Shown here piece by piece: positions 13,273-21,947 of a stretch of 22,220 nucleotides of DNA (its first letter is position 1; every line of letters begins with the position of its first letter). Source of the stretch: Gammaproteobacteria bacterium (lineage in GTDB: Bacteria; Pseudomonadota; Gammaproteobacteria; PS1; Pseudothioglobaceae). The notes beneath the pieces are model-generated. The model saw only the letters and a list, made by a program, of their open reading frames with translations, searched no databases and was not told the origin of the DNA. The stretch is from positions 1 through 22,220 of the forward strand of contig JAQRMT010000012.1 of the NCBI GenBank assembly GCA_028599035.1, read 5' to 3'. Position numbers and translations under genes: made by a program.

Positions 13273-13875
13273 TTAAATTCTGCCTAACATGCCATACACG
13301 CCGTATCTTCTTATTTTAATCAACACCATTCTTTGGTAATAATTAATCAAACTGTCGTGGCCAAGTGCCACATCAAAAACCTGCCATTTGCCTGATGCTC
13401 CCTTATGAAAAGATAAATCTACATTAAAACCAAACCGAGAATAACCCCTCGCATTGAGTCTAACAACAATAATATTACCACCCCGCATTGGCCTTGCAGA
13501 GATAAAGTCAAGCGAACTTGAGCGGCCTTGTGCTAACTTTTCCAGCAAGGTGCTAATGATATTTTGCTTTAATGTATTTGAAAAGTATGCAGCCTCTTCT
13601 TCTCCCAAAGTAACACGACTTGTGAACAAGACTTCACTGGCTATATGATCAAAATCAAACAAGGGAGTAATCTCTTGATTCACAAGAAAACTCATCATTT
13701 GCGGCGAGTAAGTCGTCGCAGCAGTCAGCTGATTAAGCTTAACAATCGTTGATTGTATGGCTCTAACAGGATCTTTAACTACTGGTGTTGTATTTATTCG
13801 CGTCTCTTCATATGCAAATACAAACGATGATGTCAATACGCCGAACATTAATAAAAATAGTTTTAATCTTTTCAT
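13273..13875 (-). CDS. mlaC: MlaC-type phospholipid-binding periplasmic protein
   Basis: Periplasmic carrier of the Mla (Ttg2D) system, which moves phospholipids between the outer and inner membranes. The start at 13875 has GGAG five bases upstream and gives a signal peptide MKRLKLFLLMFGVLTSSFVF ending near residue 21; an upstream frame to 13923 lacks support. The mature region has TPLFDFDHIAS, the long helix EEEAAYFSNTLKQNI and a C-terminal KWQVFDVALGHDSLINYYQ, where family members have DV..G.SL...YR. Product 200 residues. The other mla genes are not in the window. It diverges from ctpA. Confidence 0.87.
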   Translation of the reverse strand: MKRLKLFLLMFGVLTSSFVFAYEETRINTTPVVKDPVRAIQSTIVKLNQLTAATTYSPQMMSFLVNQEITPLFDFDHIASEVLFTSRVTLGEEEAAYFSNTLKQNIISTLLEKLAQGRSSSLDFISARPMRGGNIIVVRLNARGYSRFGFNVDLSFHKGASGKWQVFDVALGHDSLINYYQRMVLIKIRRYGVYGMLGRI

Positions 13876-13969
13876 CTTTTCTCCACTATCTAAAAATAAA
13901 AAACAAGTAAAATTCACAAACATTCGTTATTATATATATTTCAAACCTTTATAAACAAATAATTATATT

Positions 13970-15319
13970 ATGATTTTATTAAACTATTTTAAACGCCCCT
14001 TATTTTTAGTTATTTTTTCTGCTATTTTTGCACTTAGCACGCCCACCTATTCAGAAAAAAGAAAGTTAAACACTGAAGAACAACAAAATTTACAAGAATT
14101 TTTTAACGACCTTGAAGTATTCACCATTGCTTATAGTAATATTAAAAGGCTGTATGTAGAGGATGTTGATAACAAAAAATTATTCACTAATGCTATTAAA
14201 GGCATGGTAAGTGGATTAGACCCGCATTCAGTCTATCTGGAGCCTAAAGAGCAGAAAAATCTATTAGAAAGCGCCTCTGGTAAGTTTGGCGGACTGGGTA
14301 TTGTTATTAGTAAAAAAGATGATGCCATTCAAGTCATTTCCCCAATTGACGATACGCCTGCCTATAGAGCTGGGATTCAAGCAGGTGATATGATTATTAA
14401 AATCGGCAACAAGCCTGTGCGCGGTATGACGCTAGAAGATGGTGTCAATCTTATGCGTGGCAAACCAGGAACAGATGTAAAAATAACCGTTGTGCGTAAA
14501 AATAAAAAACCTTTCGTGGTTAAAATCACCCGTGAAATCATTACCATTGTCTCAGTAAAAGGGTATTTACTAGATGATGGTATTGGCTATGTGCGAGTTT
14601 CTAGTTTTCAAAAACCAACCACTGACTTACTTCAAGAAACTATTGAACGATTGATAGCAGAAAATGAGGGGCATTTAGAATCACTCATCCTTGATTTAAG
14701 AAACAATCCGGGCGGTGTCTTAGATGCTGCTGTTGATATTTCTGATTTATTCCTTGATGACGCTGGCACTATCGTCTATACCAAAAGCAGAATTCAGAAT
14801 GGCAATGCTCGATTTGGCGCTACTTCGGGTGATATTTTGCTAGGCTCACCAATGGTGGTTTTGATTAACGAAGGTTCTGCTTCAGCCTCAGAGATCGTTG
14901 CCGGTGCATTACAAGACCACAAACGCGCTATTATTATGGGCAACACTTCGTTTGGCAAAGGATCAGTGCAAACCATCTTAGAGCTTAAGGATGGTTATGG
15001 GCTTAAAGTAACCACTGCCAGATATTACACACCAAATGACCGCTCTATTCAGGCTAAAGGGATTGAGCCTGATATTAAACTTAAAAACATCAGTCTTGAA
15101 AATGAAAAACAAGACGAGATTGCCAGCGCTAAAGAAAGCGACCTAGAAGGTCATTTAGAAGTTGAAAACCCATCTAAATTATCTTCTAAAGAAATCTTAG
15201 ATGCACAGGAAAAAAGTAAAATGAAAGAAGATAAAGAGGCACTTGAAAGACTCGAAAAAGACTATTTTGTACATGAAGCACGCAATCTACTTAAAGCCCT
15301 TGTCGTACTAAAGAAGTAA
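13970..15319 (+). CDS. ctpA: Carboxyl-terminal processing protease, S41 family
   Basis: Periplasmic serine protease with Ser/Lys catalysis that trims C-termini. The 449 residues have an N-terminal signal (hydrophobic to about residue 23), a PDZ domain around 100-190 (GGLGIVISKKDD, RAGIQAGDMIIKIG), and the protease core with LDLRNNPGGVLDAAV at 241-255, NEGSASASEIVAGAL with the nucleophile serine at 303-305, and SFGKGSVQT with K330. The C-terminal 70 residues are charged. No Shine-Dalgarno sequence precedes the ATG. parA starts two bases after its stop, so the three plus-strand genes likely form an operon. Confidence 0.95.
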   Translation: MILLNYFKRPLFLVIFSAIFALSTPTYSEKRKLNTEEQQNLQEFFNDLEVFTIAYSNIKRLYVEDVDNKKLFTNAIKGMVSGLDPHSVYLEPKEQKNLLESASGKFGGLGIVISKKDDAIQVISPIDDTPAYRAGIQAGDMIIKIGNKPVRGMTLEDGVNLMRGKPGTDVKITVVRKNKKPFVVKITREIITIVSVKGYLLDDGIGYVRVSSFQKPTTDLLQETIERLIAENEGHLESLILDLRNNPGGVLDAAVDISDLFLDDAGTIVYTKSRIQNGNARFGATSGDILLGSPMVVLINEGSASASEIVAGALQDHKRAIIMGNTSFGKGSVQTILELKDGYGLKVTTARYYTPNDRSIQAKGIEPDIKLKNISLENEKQDEIASAKESDLEGHLEVENPSKLSSKEILDAQEKSKMKEDKEALERLEKDYFVHEARNLLKALVVLKK

Positions 15320-15320
15320 A

Positions 15321-16097
15321 ATGGCAATTATTCTTTCGATAGCAAACCAAAAAGGCGGTGTAGGTAAAACCACCACTGCGGTAAACTTAAGCGCTGCCTT
15401 AAAAGCCATTAAAAAACGCGTATTATTGATTGATATTGACCCACAAGGCAATGCCACCATGGGTTGTGGCATTGATAAATATCAATTAAGAAACTCTGTT
15501 TGTGAACTGTTACTGGGCGAATGTAGTGTTGAAGATGCTATTACCCATTCAGACACAACCAAAATCGATGTGATTCCTTCAAATACTGATTTAATTACTG
15601 CCGAGATTGCCTTAGTAAAAAATGAACATTCAGAATATATATTAAAAGAGGCGCTTGCCAAAGTAGGCGGTCAATATGACTATATTATTATTGACTGCCC
15701 GCCCTCACTTAATATGCTGACTATTAACGCCTTTACCGCCTCTAACGGCATTGTTATTCCTATGCAATGCGAATATTACGCACTAGAAGGATTGAGCGCA
15801 CTAATGCAAACCATTGAAAAAATTCAAGCGACCACCAACCCTGATTTAGAAATCACAGGATTAATAAGAACAATGTATGACACCCGTAACAATCTATCGA
15901 ATGAAGTGTCAGTGCAATTACAGCAATATTTTGCACAAAAGGTATTTAAAACCATCATTCCTAGAAATGTAAAATTGGCAGAAGCGCCAAGTTTTGGTCA
16001 GGCAGCAATCAACTATGCCAGAGCATCTAAAGGGGCGATTTCCTATGTCTCACTGGCAAGTGAAGTTGTTAGAAAAACAAAGGTAGTGTTAAATTGA
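15321..16097 (+). CDS. parA: Chromosome-partitioning ATPase ParA (Soj)
   Basis: Walker-type ATPase that segregates the chromosome origin with ParB. The 258 residues carry the deviant Walker A KGGVGKTTT at 11-18, LLIDIDPQGNAT at about 35-46 and IIIDCPPSLNMLT. This short form without an N-terminal DNA-binding extension is the chromosomal Soj type. It lies between ctpA and parB with one-base gaps. In many bacteria parAB sit beside gidB near the origin; that link is not seen here. Confidence 0.96.
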   Translation: MAIILSIANQKGGVGKTTTAVNLSAALKAIKKRVLLIDIDPQGNATMGCGIDKYQLRNSVCELLLGECSVEDAITHSDTTKIDVIPSNTDLITAEIALVKNEHSEYILKEALAKVGGQYDYIIIDCPPSLNMLTINAFTASNGIVIPMQCEYYALEGLSALMQTIEKIQATTNPDLEITGLIRTMYDTRNNLSNEVSVQLQQYFAQKVFKTIIPRNVKLAEAPSFGQAAINYARASKGAISYVSLASEVVRKTKVVLN

Positions 16098-16098
16098 T

Positions 16099-16938
16099 AT
16101 GATAAATTCTTCAAAACTAGGTCGTGGATTGGATATATTGTTAGGACAAACAGCCGACAATAGCCAATCTGACAATAATTTAAAAATCTTAGGTATTAAC
16201 ACATTACAACGAGGAAAATTCCAACCTAGAGAAGAAATCAACCCTGATACGCTCAACGAACTCGCCAATTCCATCATTGCACAAGGTGTCATCCAGCCGT
16301 TAGTTGCACGCAAAATTACCTATGATAAATACGAAATTATTGCAGGTGAAAGGCGTTGGCGTGCTGCCAAGATTGCCGGACTCACAGAAGTGCCTGTTAT
16401 TGTTCGTAATATTGATGATAAGGTCGCACTGGCAATTGGCTTAATTGAAAACATTCAGCGTGAATCCCTTACTCCACTTGAGGAGGCCAAAGCACTACGA
16501 CAGTTAATTGAAGATTTTAAAATGACACATAAGGAAATCTCACATGTGGTGGGTCGTTCTCGTTCTAGCGTGAGTAATTTAATTCGACTATTGCAACTGA
16601 GTGATGCCGTTAAACAATTTCTCAGCAATGGCAATATAGAAATGGGTCATGGGCGTGCTTTGTTATCGCTAGAAGATCAGCAGCAGTTTGAAGTTGCTAA
16701 TCAAGTTATTCAAAAATCTTTGTCTGTACGCCAAACCGAAGAATTGGTCAAAAGAGTGCTCAACCCAAAACTCAGTAAATCTAACGCAATAGACCCTCGT
16801 ATTGAGTTGCTTATAAACTCTTTAAGTGCAAAATTGAACTCAAAAACTGAAATTAAAGTCAATGGCAACAAAGGCAAAATAGTTATTCATTACCAGTCTG
16901 AAGATGAACTTGATGCTATATTAAAGCGCATCAATTAA
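16099..16938 (+). CDS. parB: Chromosome-partitioning protein ParB (Spo0J)
   Basis: CTP-dependent clamp that loads at parS sites. The 279 residues begin with SKLGRGLDILLG, as in chromosomal ParB. The CTPase domain has QPREEI, the C-motif GERRWRAA at 83-90 and ENIQRESLTPLEEA from 117. The helix-turn-helix KEISHVVGRSRSSVSNLIRL follows. A C-terminal dimer domain ends the protein. It overlaps the convergent lepB end by eight bases. I saw no site close to the usual parS consensus in this window. Confidence 0.96.
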   Translation: MINSSKLGRGLDILLGQTADNSQSDNNLKILGINTLQRGKFQPREEINPDTLNELANSIIAQGVIQPLVARKITYDKYEIIAGERRWRAAKIAGLTEVPVIVRNIDDKVALAIGLIENIQRESLTPLEEAKALRQLIEDFKMTHKEISHVVGRSRSSVSNLIRLLQLSDAVKQFLSNGNIEMGHGRALLSLEDQQQFEVANQVIQKSLSVRQTEELVKRVLNPKLSKSNAIDPRIELLINSLSAKLNSKTEIKVNGNKGKIVIHYQSEDELDAILKRIN

Positions 16939-17851
16939 CAATCCCATTGCGAGAAAACGAAAAAGTCTTAAGCGCTTGTAAAGGGCTGCCAGAGAATACG
17001 CCACCAATATCGCCGTGTGCCCAAACATAAAAGGCTCTGCCGATAATATATTCTTCAGGCACAAAGCCCCAAAAGCGACTATCACTACTATGGGCACGAT
17101 TGTCACCCATCACAAAATAATGCCCCTCAGGAACAACCAATCCAACGCTTTTGGAATTAGCCCTAGGATGCAACAAAATCTCATGCGGGTCATTGCCTAG
17201 AATCTCACGATAATGCTTATGCCCCGTCATTCCGATGCCTTTTTCAATGCCCGTATAATTGCCAATTTTCTGATATTCAACCGCCTTGCCATTTACCGTA
17301 AGGCTGTCGTTAATATAGGTAATCTCATCACCCGGAAGCCCAATCACGCGTTTGATAAAATCAGCACCTTTATATTTTTTTTGTTTCTCGTAGTTAGGGT
17401 ATCTAAAGACTATCACATCGCCTCGTTCTGGGTCACCGATATCAAATAATTCAGTATTTAAAACAGGCAAATGGATGCCATAAGAAAGTTTATCTACCAG
17501 TAAAAAATCATAAGTTAAAAATGTCGGCATCATTGAATTAGACGGGATTCTAAACGGCTCAGCAATAAAGCCTCGAAGCAAAAACACCAACAATAATACA
17601 GGGTAAAATTCTGCCATCAACTGCACTGCCTTAGGACGGTTCAAATACTTTTCTGACTTATTAAGCCTTAAAAAACACACAAAATACAACCATTTAGCGA
17701 ATAAAGATTTTTTTGTTGAAGGCATATTAACCGCTGCCCCGCCCATAAAAAAATGATCAACAAGCACGATAATAAACGCCGAAATCAGAAATACTGCCAA
17801 ATAAGAAGAAACATCCCAAGCAAGGAATGATGATGCATTTTCAAGAATCAT
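16931..17851 (-). CDS. lepB: Signal peptidase I
   Basis: Inner-membrane protease that removes signal peptides during Sec and Tat export. From the ATG at 17851 the product has 306 residues with two membrane segments (about 17-33 and 82-93). The catalytic serine is S106 in PSNSMMPT, the lysine K167 in DFIKRVIGLPGD, and the C-terminal box GHYFVMGDNRAHSSDSRFWG is present. A TTG at 17926 would extend it but would overlap the ribosome binding site of the DsrC-like gene, so the ATG is preferred. It stands apart from lepA, its usual operon partner. Confidence 0.94.
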   Translation of the reverse strand: MILENASSFLAWDVSSYLAVFLISAFIIVLVDHFFMGGAAVNMPSTKKSLFAKWLYFVCFLRLNKSEKYLNRPKAVQLMAEFYPVLLLVFLLRGFIAEPFRIPSNSMMPTFLTYDFLLVDKLSYGIHLPVLNTELFDIGDPERGDVIVFRYPNYEKQKKYKGADFIKRVIGLPGDEITYINDSLTVNGKAVEYQKIGNYTGIEKGIGMTGHKHYREILGNDPHEILLHPRANSKSVGLVVPEGHYFVMGDNRAHSSDSRFWGFVPEEYIIGRAFYVWAHGDIGGVFSGSPLQALKTFSFSRNGIVN

Positions 17852-17926
17852 AGTAAAAATAGAAAAAATGTAAAGGCGTTTATTATATAATAATTCCTTT
17901 TTATTATTATATATTTGGAGAAGCAA

Positions 17927-18253
17927 ATGGCATTAGCAGATTTAGAAAGAGATGGACACGGTTACTTGGTTGACCTTAACGCATGGGATAGAGATGTCGC
18001 CGTAGAACTTGCAGAAGAAGAAGGGGTGAATTTAACCGACGAAAGCTTTAAACTTATTGACTTCTTGCGTGAAGAATACATTAACAACAACGCCAACCAG
18101 CCCAACGAACGCAATATGGTTAAAGGTCTAAAAGGCGACTGGAACGGAAAACTTACCACTAAAGAACTCTACACCTTATTCCCAAAAGGCCCTGCTAAAC
18201 AAGCAGGTAAAATCGCAGGCTTGCCTGAGACTAAGCGAAAAGGTGGCTACTAA
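17927..18253 (+). CDS. DsrC/TusE-family protein lacking all cysteines (RspA-like)
   Basis: The 108-residue product has the DsrC fold marks: LERDGHGYLVDLNAWDRDVA at 6-25, LTDESFKLIDFLREEY and LYTLFPKGPAKQAGKIAGLP near the C-terminus. In sulfur-trafficking DsrC the C-terminal arm carries two cysteines eleven residues apart, and TusE keeps the last one. Here those positions are G94 and K105, the tail is ETKRKGGY, and there is no cysteine anywhere. It therefore cannot carry sulfur as a persulfide or trisulfide. Cysteine-free family members have been called RspA and proposed to be regulatory. GGAG at six bases sets the ATG. It ends in a strong terminator. Confidence 0.9.
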   Translation: MALADLERDGHGYLVDLNAWDRDVAVELAEEEGVNLTDESFKLIDFLREEYINNNANQPNERNMVKGLKGDWNGKLTTKELYTLFPKGPAKQAGKIAGLPETKRKGGY

Positions 18254-18275
18254 GATTTAAAAAACACTCAAAAAC

Positions 18276-18304
18276 AAAAAAGGCATTCATTGAATGCCTT
18301 TTTT
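18276..18304. terminator. Strong bidirectional Rho-independent terminator
   Basis: A perfect 14-bp inverted repeat (18276-18289 and 18291-18304) with GGCATTCA as the stem core, A6 on one side and T6 on the other, lies between the DsrC-like gene and the convergent aroA end. Confidence 0.9.
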
Positions 18305-18334
18305 ATTGCTTATACTTTTTTTTTGCACATAGTG

Positions 18335-19636
18335 TTACACTTCTGCAATATTCATACCCGCAGAATTTGCCAGTTCAACAAAATTAGGAAACGAAGTTTT
18401 AACATTGTCCACACCGTTAATTTCTATGACATACTCACATCTGAGAGATGCAACAGCAAACGACATTGAAATGCGATGGTCATGGTGGGATTCGATCACG
18501 CCACTTGGCTTAGAAAAAGTGCCGCCTTGAATTTTAATGCCGTCTTCTAGCACTTCATTTGCAATACCGAGAATATCCAAACCATCTGCCATTACTTGAA
18601 TACGGTCAGATTCCTTAACCCGTAATTCTTTCGCCTCGGTTAGAACCGTCTCCCCTTGCGCACAAGCAGCAGCGATGAATATCGCTGGAAACTCATCAAT
18701 CGCAAGTGGAATCAACTCTTTTGGAATACTAATGCCTTTCAAATCTGATGATTGAATACGAATATCCGCCAACAACTCACCGCCAATTTCTCGCTCATTA
18801 GACAAAACTAAATTACCACCCATTAATTGCAAAATATTAATCACGCCCGTGCGTGTTGGATTGATATTTACACCCATTAAAGTAATATCTGCCTGTGGCG
18901 CAATACAAGCTGCCACCATAAAAAATGCAGCTGATGATATATCGCTTGGCACTTGTATTTTCGTAGCAGTTAGTGCGCCACCGCCCGTGAGACACATTTG
19001 CTTATCGGTCGTATTTACCAGATAGCCAAAGCCGTTCAACATTCTCTCAGTGTGGTCGCGCGTGGTTTCTGGCTCGTTCACACAGGTCTTGCCTTGTGCA
19101 TATAAACCTGCCAATAAAACACAGGACTTTACCTGTGCTGATGCCACTGGCAAATCATAATGAATGGCTGTTAATGACTGAGCGCCTTTAATCTTTAACG
19201 GTGGCTTACCATTATTACTTTCAATCATTGCGCCCATCTCAGTGAGCGGGTCAATCACTCTGCCCATTGGGCGTTTAGACAACGATACATCACCTATTAA
19301 TTCAGAGTCGAAATTTTGTGCTGCCAAAATACCCAGCATTAAGCGCATGGAAGTACCAGAATTGCCTAAATTAAGCGGGGCACTAGGTTGTTTTAAGTCG
19401 TGCAAGCCAACACCGTGAATGGTTACTTTGTCGCCATCTCGTTTAATCTTAACGCCCATTTTTTGAAAAGCCTCAAGCGTTGCTAAGGCATCCTCTCCTT
19501 GCAAAAAACCACTCACCTCGGTAATGCCCTCTGCCAACGAGCCTAGCATAATGGAGCGATGTGAAATTGATTTATCCCCCGGCACTTTGAGTCTGCCTGA
19601 TAGGATCTTAGCAGGCTGTATAATAAATTTAGTCAT
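18335..19636 (-). CDS. aroA: 3-phosphoshikimate 1-carboxyvinyltransferase (EPSP synthase)
   Basis: Sixth step of the shikimate pathway: adds enolpyruvate from PEP to shikimate 3-phosphate. The 433 residues contain VPGDKSISHRSIML at 18-31 (K22), LNLGNSGTSMRLMLG near 85-100, DISSAAFFMVAA and KELRVKESDR. The sequence around DKSISHRS and GNSGTSMRLM resembles the AroA half of the Pseudomonas TyrA-AroA fusion more than E. coli AroA. It overlaps tyrA by eight bases and ends the minus-strand operon. Confidence 0.97.
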   Translation of the reverse strand: MTKFIIQPAKILSGRLKVPGDKSISHRSIMLGSLAEGITEVSGFLQGEDALATLEAFQKMGVKIKRDGDKVTIHGVGLHDLKQPSAPLNLGNSGTSMRLMLGILAAQNFDSELIGDVSLSKRPMGRVIDPLTEMGAMIESNNGKPPLKIKGAQSLTAIHYDLPVASAQVKSCVLLAGLYAQGKTCVNEPETTRDHTERMLNGFGYLVNTTDKQMCLTGGGALTATKIQVPSDISSAAFFMVAACIAPQADITLMGVNINPTRTGVINILQLMGGNLVLSNEREIGGELLADIRIQSSDLKGISIPKELIPLAIDEFPAIFIAAACAQGETVLTEAKELRVKESDRIQVMADGLDILGIANEVLEDGIKIQGGTFSKPSGVIESHHDHRISMSFAVASLRCEYVIEINGVDNVKTSFPNFVELANSAGMNIAEV

Positions 19637-20489
19637 TTAACCAATCATCCCTAGCAATTTTAGCGTTCAAAAACAACTGCTCTATCTCTTGCGCTTTCCC
19701 ATCTTTAATTAATCGTGAGAGTTTGTCCAAACTCTTCGTAAAACCTTCGATATGCCTAACAATTTCCTCGCTATTATTAAGGCAAATATCACGCCACATT
19801 ACCGCATCACTTGAGGCAATGCGTGAGAAGTCTTTAAACCCACCTGCAGCATAATCCAGCGCATTGGCATCACTGCTGATTAAATAATCCATCAATGAAA
19901 ATGCCAGCATATGTGGCAAATGCGAAGTCATTGCCAATAAATCGTCGTGTGTTTTGTCGCTCATAATCTCCACCTTTGCGCCCAGCGCCTCCCACAATTC
20001 ACGAATACGGGCAATCATTTGCATATTGGCGTTATCTGTTGGCGTAAGAATGATGCGTTTGTTGTTAAATAAAGCGCCATCAGCCGCCTGCACGCCACTT
20101 TGTTCCTTGCCAGCAATTGGATGTGCGGGGATAAAATTCTCAGGCATTTCGCCAAACACCTCTTTCACAATGGCAATCACGCTGCCTTTAGTGCTGCCGA
20201 CATCGGAGACAATCGTATTTTCATTAATGTGCGGCTTAATCATCTCAAGAATACCTTTAAAGCTATTCACAGGTGTGGCAATCAGCACCAACTCTGCCCC
20301 AGAAAGTGCTTTAGCAATATCCAAACTATAAGCGTCAATCACGCCTAATTCTTGTGCTTGTTGCAGGTGCGCTTCATTCCTACCAAAACCCACAATATGG
20401 AGCTGCTGAGACTTGTTTAAACTGTTTTTCAGCCCTAGTGCAAACGAGCCGCCAATCAACCCCACACCGACAATACATATTTTATTCAT
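19629..20489 (-). CDS. tyrA: Prephenate dehydrogenase (TyrA family)
   Basis: Oxidative decarboxylation of prephenate (or arogenate) in tyrosine synthesis. The 286 residues start with the NAD(P) fold VGVGLIGGSFALGLK and contain VSDVGSTKGSVI, PAHPIAGKEQSGV and TSHLPHMLAFSL, all typical of the family. There is no chorismate mutase or ACT domain. Its end overlaps aroA by eight bases and its start overlaps hisC in an ATGA junction. Confidence 0.95.
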   Translation of the reverse strand: MNKICIVGVGLIGGSFALGLKNSLNKSQQLHIVGFGRNEAHLQQAQELGVIDAYSLDIAKALSGAELVLIATPVNSFKGILEMIKPHINENTIVSDVGSTKGSVIAIVKEVFGEMPENFIPAHPIAGKEQSGVQAADGALFNNKRIILTPTDNANMQMIARIRELWEALGAKVEIMSDKTHDDLLAMTSHLPHMLAFSLMDYLISSDANALDYAAGGFKDFSRIASSDAVMWRDICLNNSEEIVRHIEGFTKSLDKLSRLIKDGKAQEIEQLFLNAKIARDDWLND

Positions 20490-21553
20490 AAGATTGATTT
20501 TAGCGTATTAAGAAATGCTTCATTCTCATTTTTCGTGCCAACAGAAACCCTTAAATAATTCTCCATTTCCACTGGTCGCACGATAAAACCTTGTTCTAAT
20601 AATTGCTGATAAACTACACTCGCATCACTTACTTTAATGGCAATAAAGTTTGCAAATGAAGGGATATAAGACAAATCCAATTTGTCAAACCCAGCAGCAA
20701 GTTGGAGCAAGCCTTGCTGGTTCAGGGAAATAGACTTTTGTAAAAAATCCATATCTGCCAAGGCGGCAATAGCAGCATTTTGTGCAATATGATTAACATT
20801 AAAAGGCTGGCGAACACGATTTAAATAATCGGCAATCTCACTACTAGAAAGCGAATAACCCACTCTCAAGCCTGCCAAGCCATACGCCTTAGAAAAAGTG
20901 CGTGTAATCACCAAATTGTCAAACTCTTTTAGCCATTGAATGGCATTATCATCCACATTTAAATACTCAACATAAGCCTGATCAAGCACCACCATCACTG
21001 TACTCGGCACACTTGATAAAAAGCCATAAATCGCACTATCTGCTAGCAATGTGCCTGTTGGATTATTAGGATTGGCAATAAAAATTAACTTGGTGTTATC
21101 AGTAATTGCCGCTAGCATTGCCTCCAAATCATGCCCAAAATTTTTCGCTGGCGTTATCACCGAAGTTGCGCCTAACGCTTGAGTAACGAGTGGATAAACC
21201 ACAAACGCATACTGCGAGAAAATCACCTCATCACTTGCGCAACACACCGTCGCTCTAGTTATCAATTCTAAAACATCGTTGGAACCATTGCCCAGCGTAA
21301 TTTGCTCTGCCGATATTGATAAATGCTGAGCAATCGCTTGTTTGAGCTCAAAACCATTGCCGTCAGGATAGCGCCCTACTTCACTAATGGCTTTCTCAAT
21401 CGCTGTACGCACTTTATCACTAACAGGCAAGGGGTTTTCATTACTGGCAAGTTTCACAACTTCGTCCAAACCCAACTCACGTTGCAATTCACTAATAGGC
21501 TTACCGCCCTGATAAGGCTTAAGTTGTTTGACAGAAGCACAAATATTATTCAT
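20486..21553 (-). CDS. hisC: Histidinol-phosphate aminotransferase
   Basis: PLP-dependent aminotransferase of histidine synthesis that can also serve aromatic amino acids. The 355 residues show ASNENPLP at 36-43, NPNNPTGT at 161-168, DQAYVEY with D191 and Y194, and the PLP lysine K222 in RTFSKAYGLAGLRVGY. Its place beside tyrA and aroA suggests a role in phenylalanine and tyrosine transamination (HisC2 type). Its ATG overlaps the vapC stop as ATGA. Confidence 0.94.
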   Translation of the reverse strand: MNNICASVKQLKPYQGGKPISELQRELGLDEVVKLASNENPLPVSDKVRTAIEKAISEVGRYPDGNGFELKQAIAQHLSISAEQITLGNGSNDVLELITRATVCCASDEVIFSQYAFVVYPLVTQALGATSVITPAKNFGHDLEAMLAAITDNTKLIFIANPNNPTGTLLADSAIYGFLSSVPSTVMVVLDQAYVEYLNVDDNAIQWLKEFDNLVITRTFSKAYGLAGLRVGYSLSSSEIADYLNRVRQPFNVNHIAQNAAIAALADMDFLQKSISLNQQGLLQLAAGFDKLDLSYIPSFANFIAIKVSDASVVYQQLLEQGFIVRPVEMENYLRVSVGTKNENEAFLNTLKSIL

Positions 21554-21942
21554 ATTTGTTGCAATCTAAGTAGAGGATAAATTTTAGCAATTTGCTTAAA
21601 GTCTTTATCGTTGTGCAATAAAATTAAATTGTTTTCAATCGCACATTGAGCAACAAGACAATCTATCGTAGAGCGAATAGTAATGCCTTTTTGACGGCAA
21701 TCAAAATAAATTTTTGCAGCCTGTTCATAACTTTTTATAATATCTTTAAAATTGTAAAAAGGCTGCTCTGAGAGATAAGATTGGTATAAATTAAATTTTT
21801 TTTGACTATTTGCCCCTTGTAAAACTTCCATATAAATTAACATTGTCAACCCAGATTGCTCTAGGGCAATACATTGATCAACTTTATCACTGGTTTTATC
21901 GTTTAAAAAATCAATCCAAACTGAAGAATCTATTAAATACAC
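21550..21942 (-). CDS. vapC: VapC-type PIN-domain ribonuclease toxin
   Basis: PIN-domain endoribonuclease of a type II toxin-antitoxin pair; characterised VapC toxins cut tRNA or rRNA. The 130 residues keep all four acidic positions: D5 in LIDSSVWIDF, E39 in IYMEVLQG, D94 in RSTIDCLVAQ and D112/D114 in HNDKDF. So it looks active. The start is GTG at 21942, five bases after vapB. The stop overlaps the hisC start, so translation may pass on to the amino-acid genes. Confidence 0.92.
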   Translation of the reverse strand: MYLIDSSVWIDFLNDKTSDKVDQCIALEQSGLTMLIYMEVLQGANSQKKFNLYQSYLSEQPFYNFKDIIKSYEQAAKIYFDCRQKGITIRSTIDCLVAQCAIENNLILLHNDKDFKQIAKIYPLLRLQQI

Positions 21943-21947
21943 AATAA

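Noticed and set aside
13273..13923. An mlaC start at 13923
   Set aside because: The ATG at 13875 has GGAG at five bases and begins a standard signal peptide; the extra 16 residues would spoil it.
15321..16938. A parS site near parAB
   Set aside because: No sequence close to the TGTTTCACGTGAAACA consensus was seen on reading, but the search was by eye.
16931..17926. A longer lepB starting at TTG 17926
   Set aside because: It would cover the whole divergent promoter region and part of the DsrC-like gene's ribosome binding site; the ATG at 17851 begins a normal first membrane segment.
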